Shown piece after piece: positions 63,717 through 64,000 of a DNA stretch of 64,000 bases. The notes below the pieces were generated by a model that had not been told where the DNA came from, did no database searches, and was given only the letters and a program-made list of their open reading frames with translations. This stretch comes from JAUYQR01 sp963822435 (lineage in GTDB: Bacteria > Pseudomonadota > Alphaproteobacteria > Rhodobacterales > Rhodobacteraceae). Each line of letters starts with the position of its first letter. Positions within the stretch are counted from its first letter, which is position 1. The translations under genes and the position numbers were made by a program. The stretch lies in NCBI GenBank assembly GCA_963822435.1, contig CAWGHN010000006.1, positions 1 to 64,000 of the forward strand, in the 5' to 3' direction.

Positions 63717-64000
63717 ATGCCTCCCCAACGCCTGCGATTGAACGACGGCCACATGATCCCGCAGATCGGGCTTGGGATCTGGCAGGTGCCGGAAGCAACG
63801 ACGGCGGACACCGTCGCTGCGGCGCTGCGGATGGGGTATCGGCTGATCGACGGCGCGGCGATTTACGGCAACGAGGCAGGTCTGGGCGAGGGCGTGCGCG
63901 CCAGCGGCGTGCCGCGTGACGAGATTTTCGTGACGACGAAGGTGTGGAACAGCGAACAAGGCCATGATGCGACCTTGCGCGCGGTGGAAGCCAGTCTGAA
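63717..64000 (+). CDS. aldo/keto reductase, cut by the window edge
   Basis: First 94 codons of an NADPH-dependent aldo/keto reductase: MIPQIGLGIWQVPEATTADT, catalytic Asp in RLIDGAAIYGNE (with Tyr) and Lys in FVTTKVWN. GGAAGA precedes the ATG by about seven bases. It starts 86 bases after the ligase and may or may not belong to the same operon. The rest of the gene is beyond the sequence. Confidence 0.85.
   Translation, partial: MPPQRLRLNDGHMIPQIGLGIWQVPEATTADTVAAALRMGYRLIDGAAIYGNEAGLGEGVRASGVPRDEIFVTTKVWNSEQGHDATLRAVEASL

Noticed and set aside
1..64000. CRISPR arrays, tRNA or rRNA genes.
   Set aside because: No regularly spaced repeats of 24-40 bases, no cloverleaf with a T-loop consensus and no rRNA-like stretch were noticed by eye; a computed scan would be needed to be certain for tRNAs.

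Overview
The window is GC-rich (roughly 65%) with densely packed genes, many overlapping by 4 bases (ATGA). It carries FNR-type boxes, PhyR/NepR and GGAAC-N16/17-CGTT promoters. Together with the protein families seen, this points to an alphaproteobacterium, most likely a member of the Rhodobacteraceae/Paracoccaceae. No rRNA, tRNA or CRISPR array was recognised.

Region 0-10.9 kb is a nickel/cobalt homeostasis block. It holds a secreted RcnB-like protein, a CsoR/RcnR-family sensor (dmeR) with a palindromic operator, the CDF exporter dmeF, a His-tailed NreB-like MFS exporter and a YqaA membrane protein. These converge on a nikABCDE-like ABC importer operon that ends with its own GntR/HutC-type regulator. 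A decayed IS3-family element with 12-bp terminal inverted repeats (11035-12278) follows.

Region 12.4-20.6 kb looks like a low-oxygen/energy-stress set: PEP synthase, a small unknown protein, a host-attachment-family protein, a c-type cytochrome, an APH-like/P-loop kinase fusion, a metallo-beta-lactamase/beta-CASP RNase and a broken 3' remnant of an MgtA-type P-type ATPase. Two FNR-type boxes (14846 and 18353) sit in the divergent intergenic spaces. A TetR regulator then faces a two-subunit molybdenum hydroxylase (IorAB-like).

Region 24-34.4 kb is a general stress response (GSR) island: AI-2E-family permease, DUF2383 protein, PRC-barrel protein, secreted protein, PhyR, NepR, a HisKA_2 sensor kinase, a phospholipase D-like enzyme, CsbD and DUF421. 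Nearly every transcription unit has a perfect GGAAC-N16/17-CGTT (sigma-EcfG type) promoter. One is a palindrome that can serve phyR and nepR in both directions. A further copy lies at 293-318, upstream of the RcnB-like gene. The sigma factor itself is not in the window.

Region 34.4-50.2 kb holds an oligopeptide/dipeptide-type ABC transporter operon headed by a CrtI-like FAD oxidoreductase. Across a regulatory intergenic region with direct repeats, a divergent operon carries a cyclase, a second paralogous FAD oxidoreductase, a MarR regulator and a two-subunit indolepyruvate:ferredoxin-type oxidoreductase. A flavin reductase/LLM monooxygenase pair and a winged-helix regulator follow.

Region 50.2-63.6 kb is a CoA-dependent 2-aminobenzoate (anthranilate) catabolic cluster: a kynureninase-like PLP enzyme, SDR, thiolase, 3-hydroxyacyl-CoA dehydrogenase, enoyl-CoA hydratases, the diagnostic bifunctional 2-aminobenzoyl-CoA monooxygenase/reductase, a MarR regulator, acyl-CoA dehydrogenase, cupin, thioesterase, RidA-like protein and 2-aminobenzoate-CoA ligase. 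A truncated aldo/keto reductase runs off the right edge. Together with the indolepyruvate oxidoreductase-like genes and the cyclase, this half of the window is best read as aromatic amino acid (tryptophan/kynurenine) catabolism.
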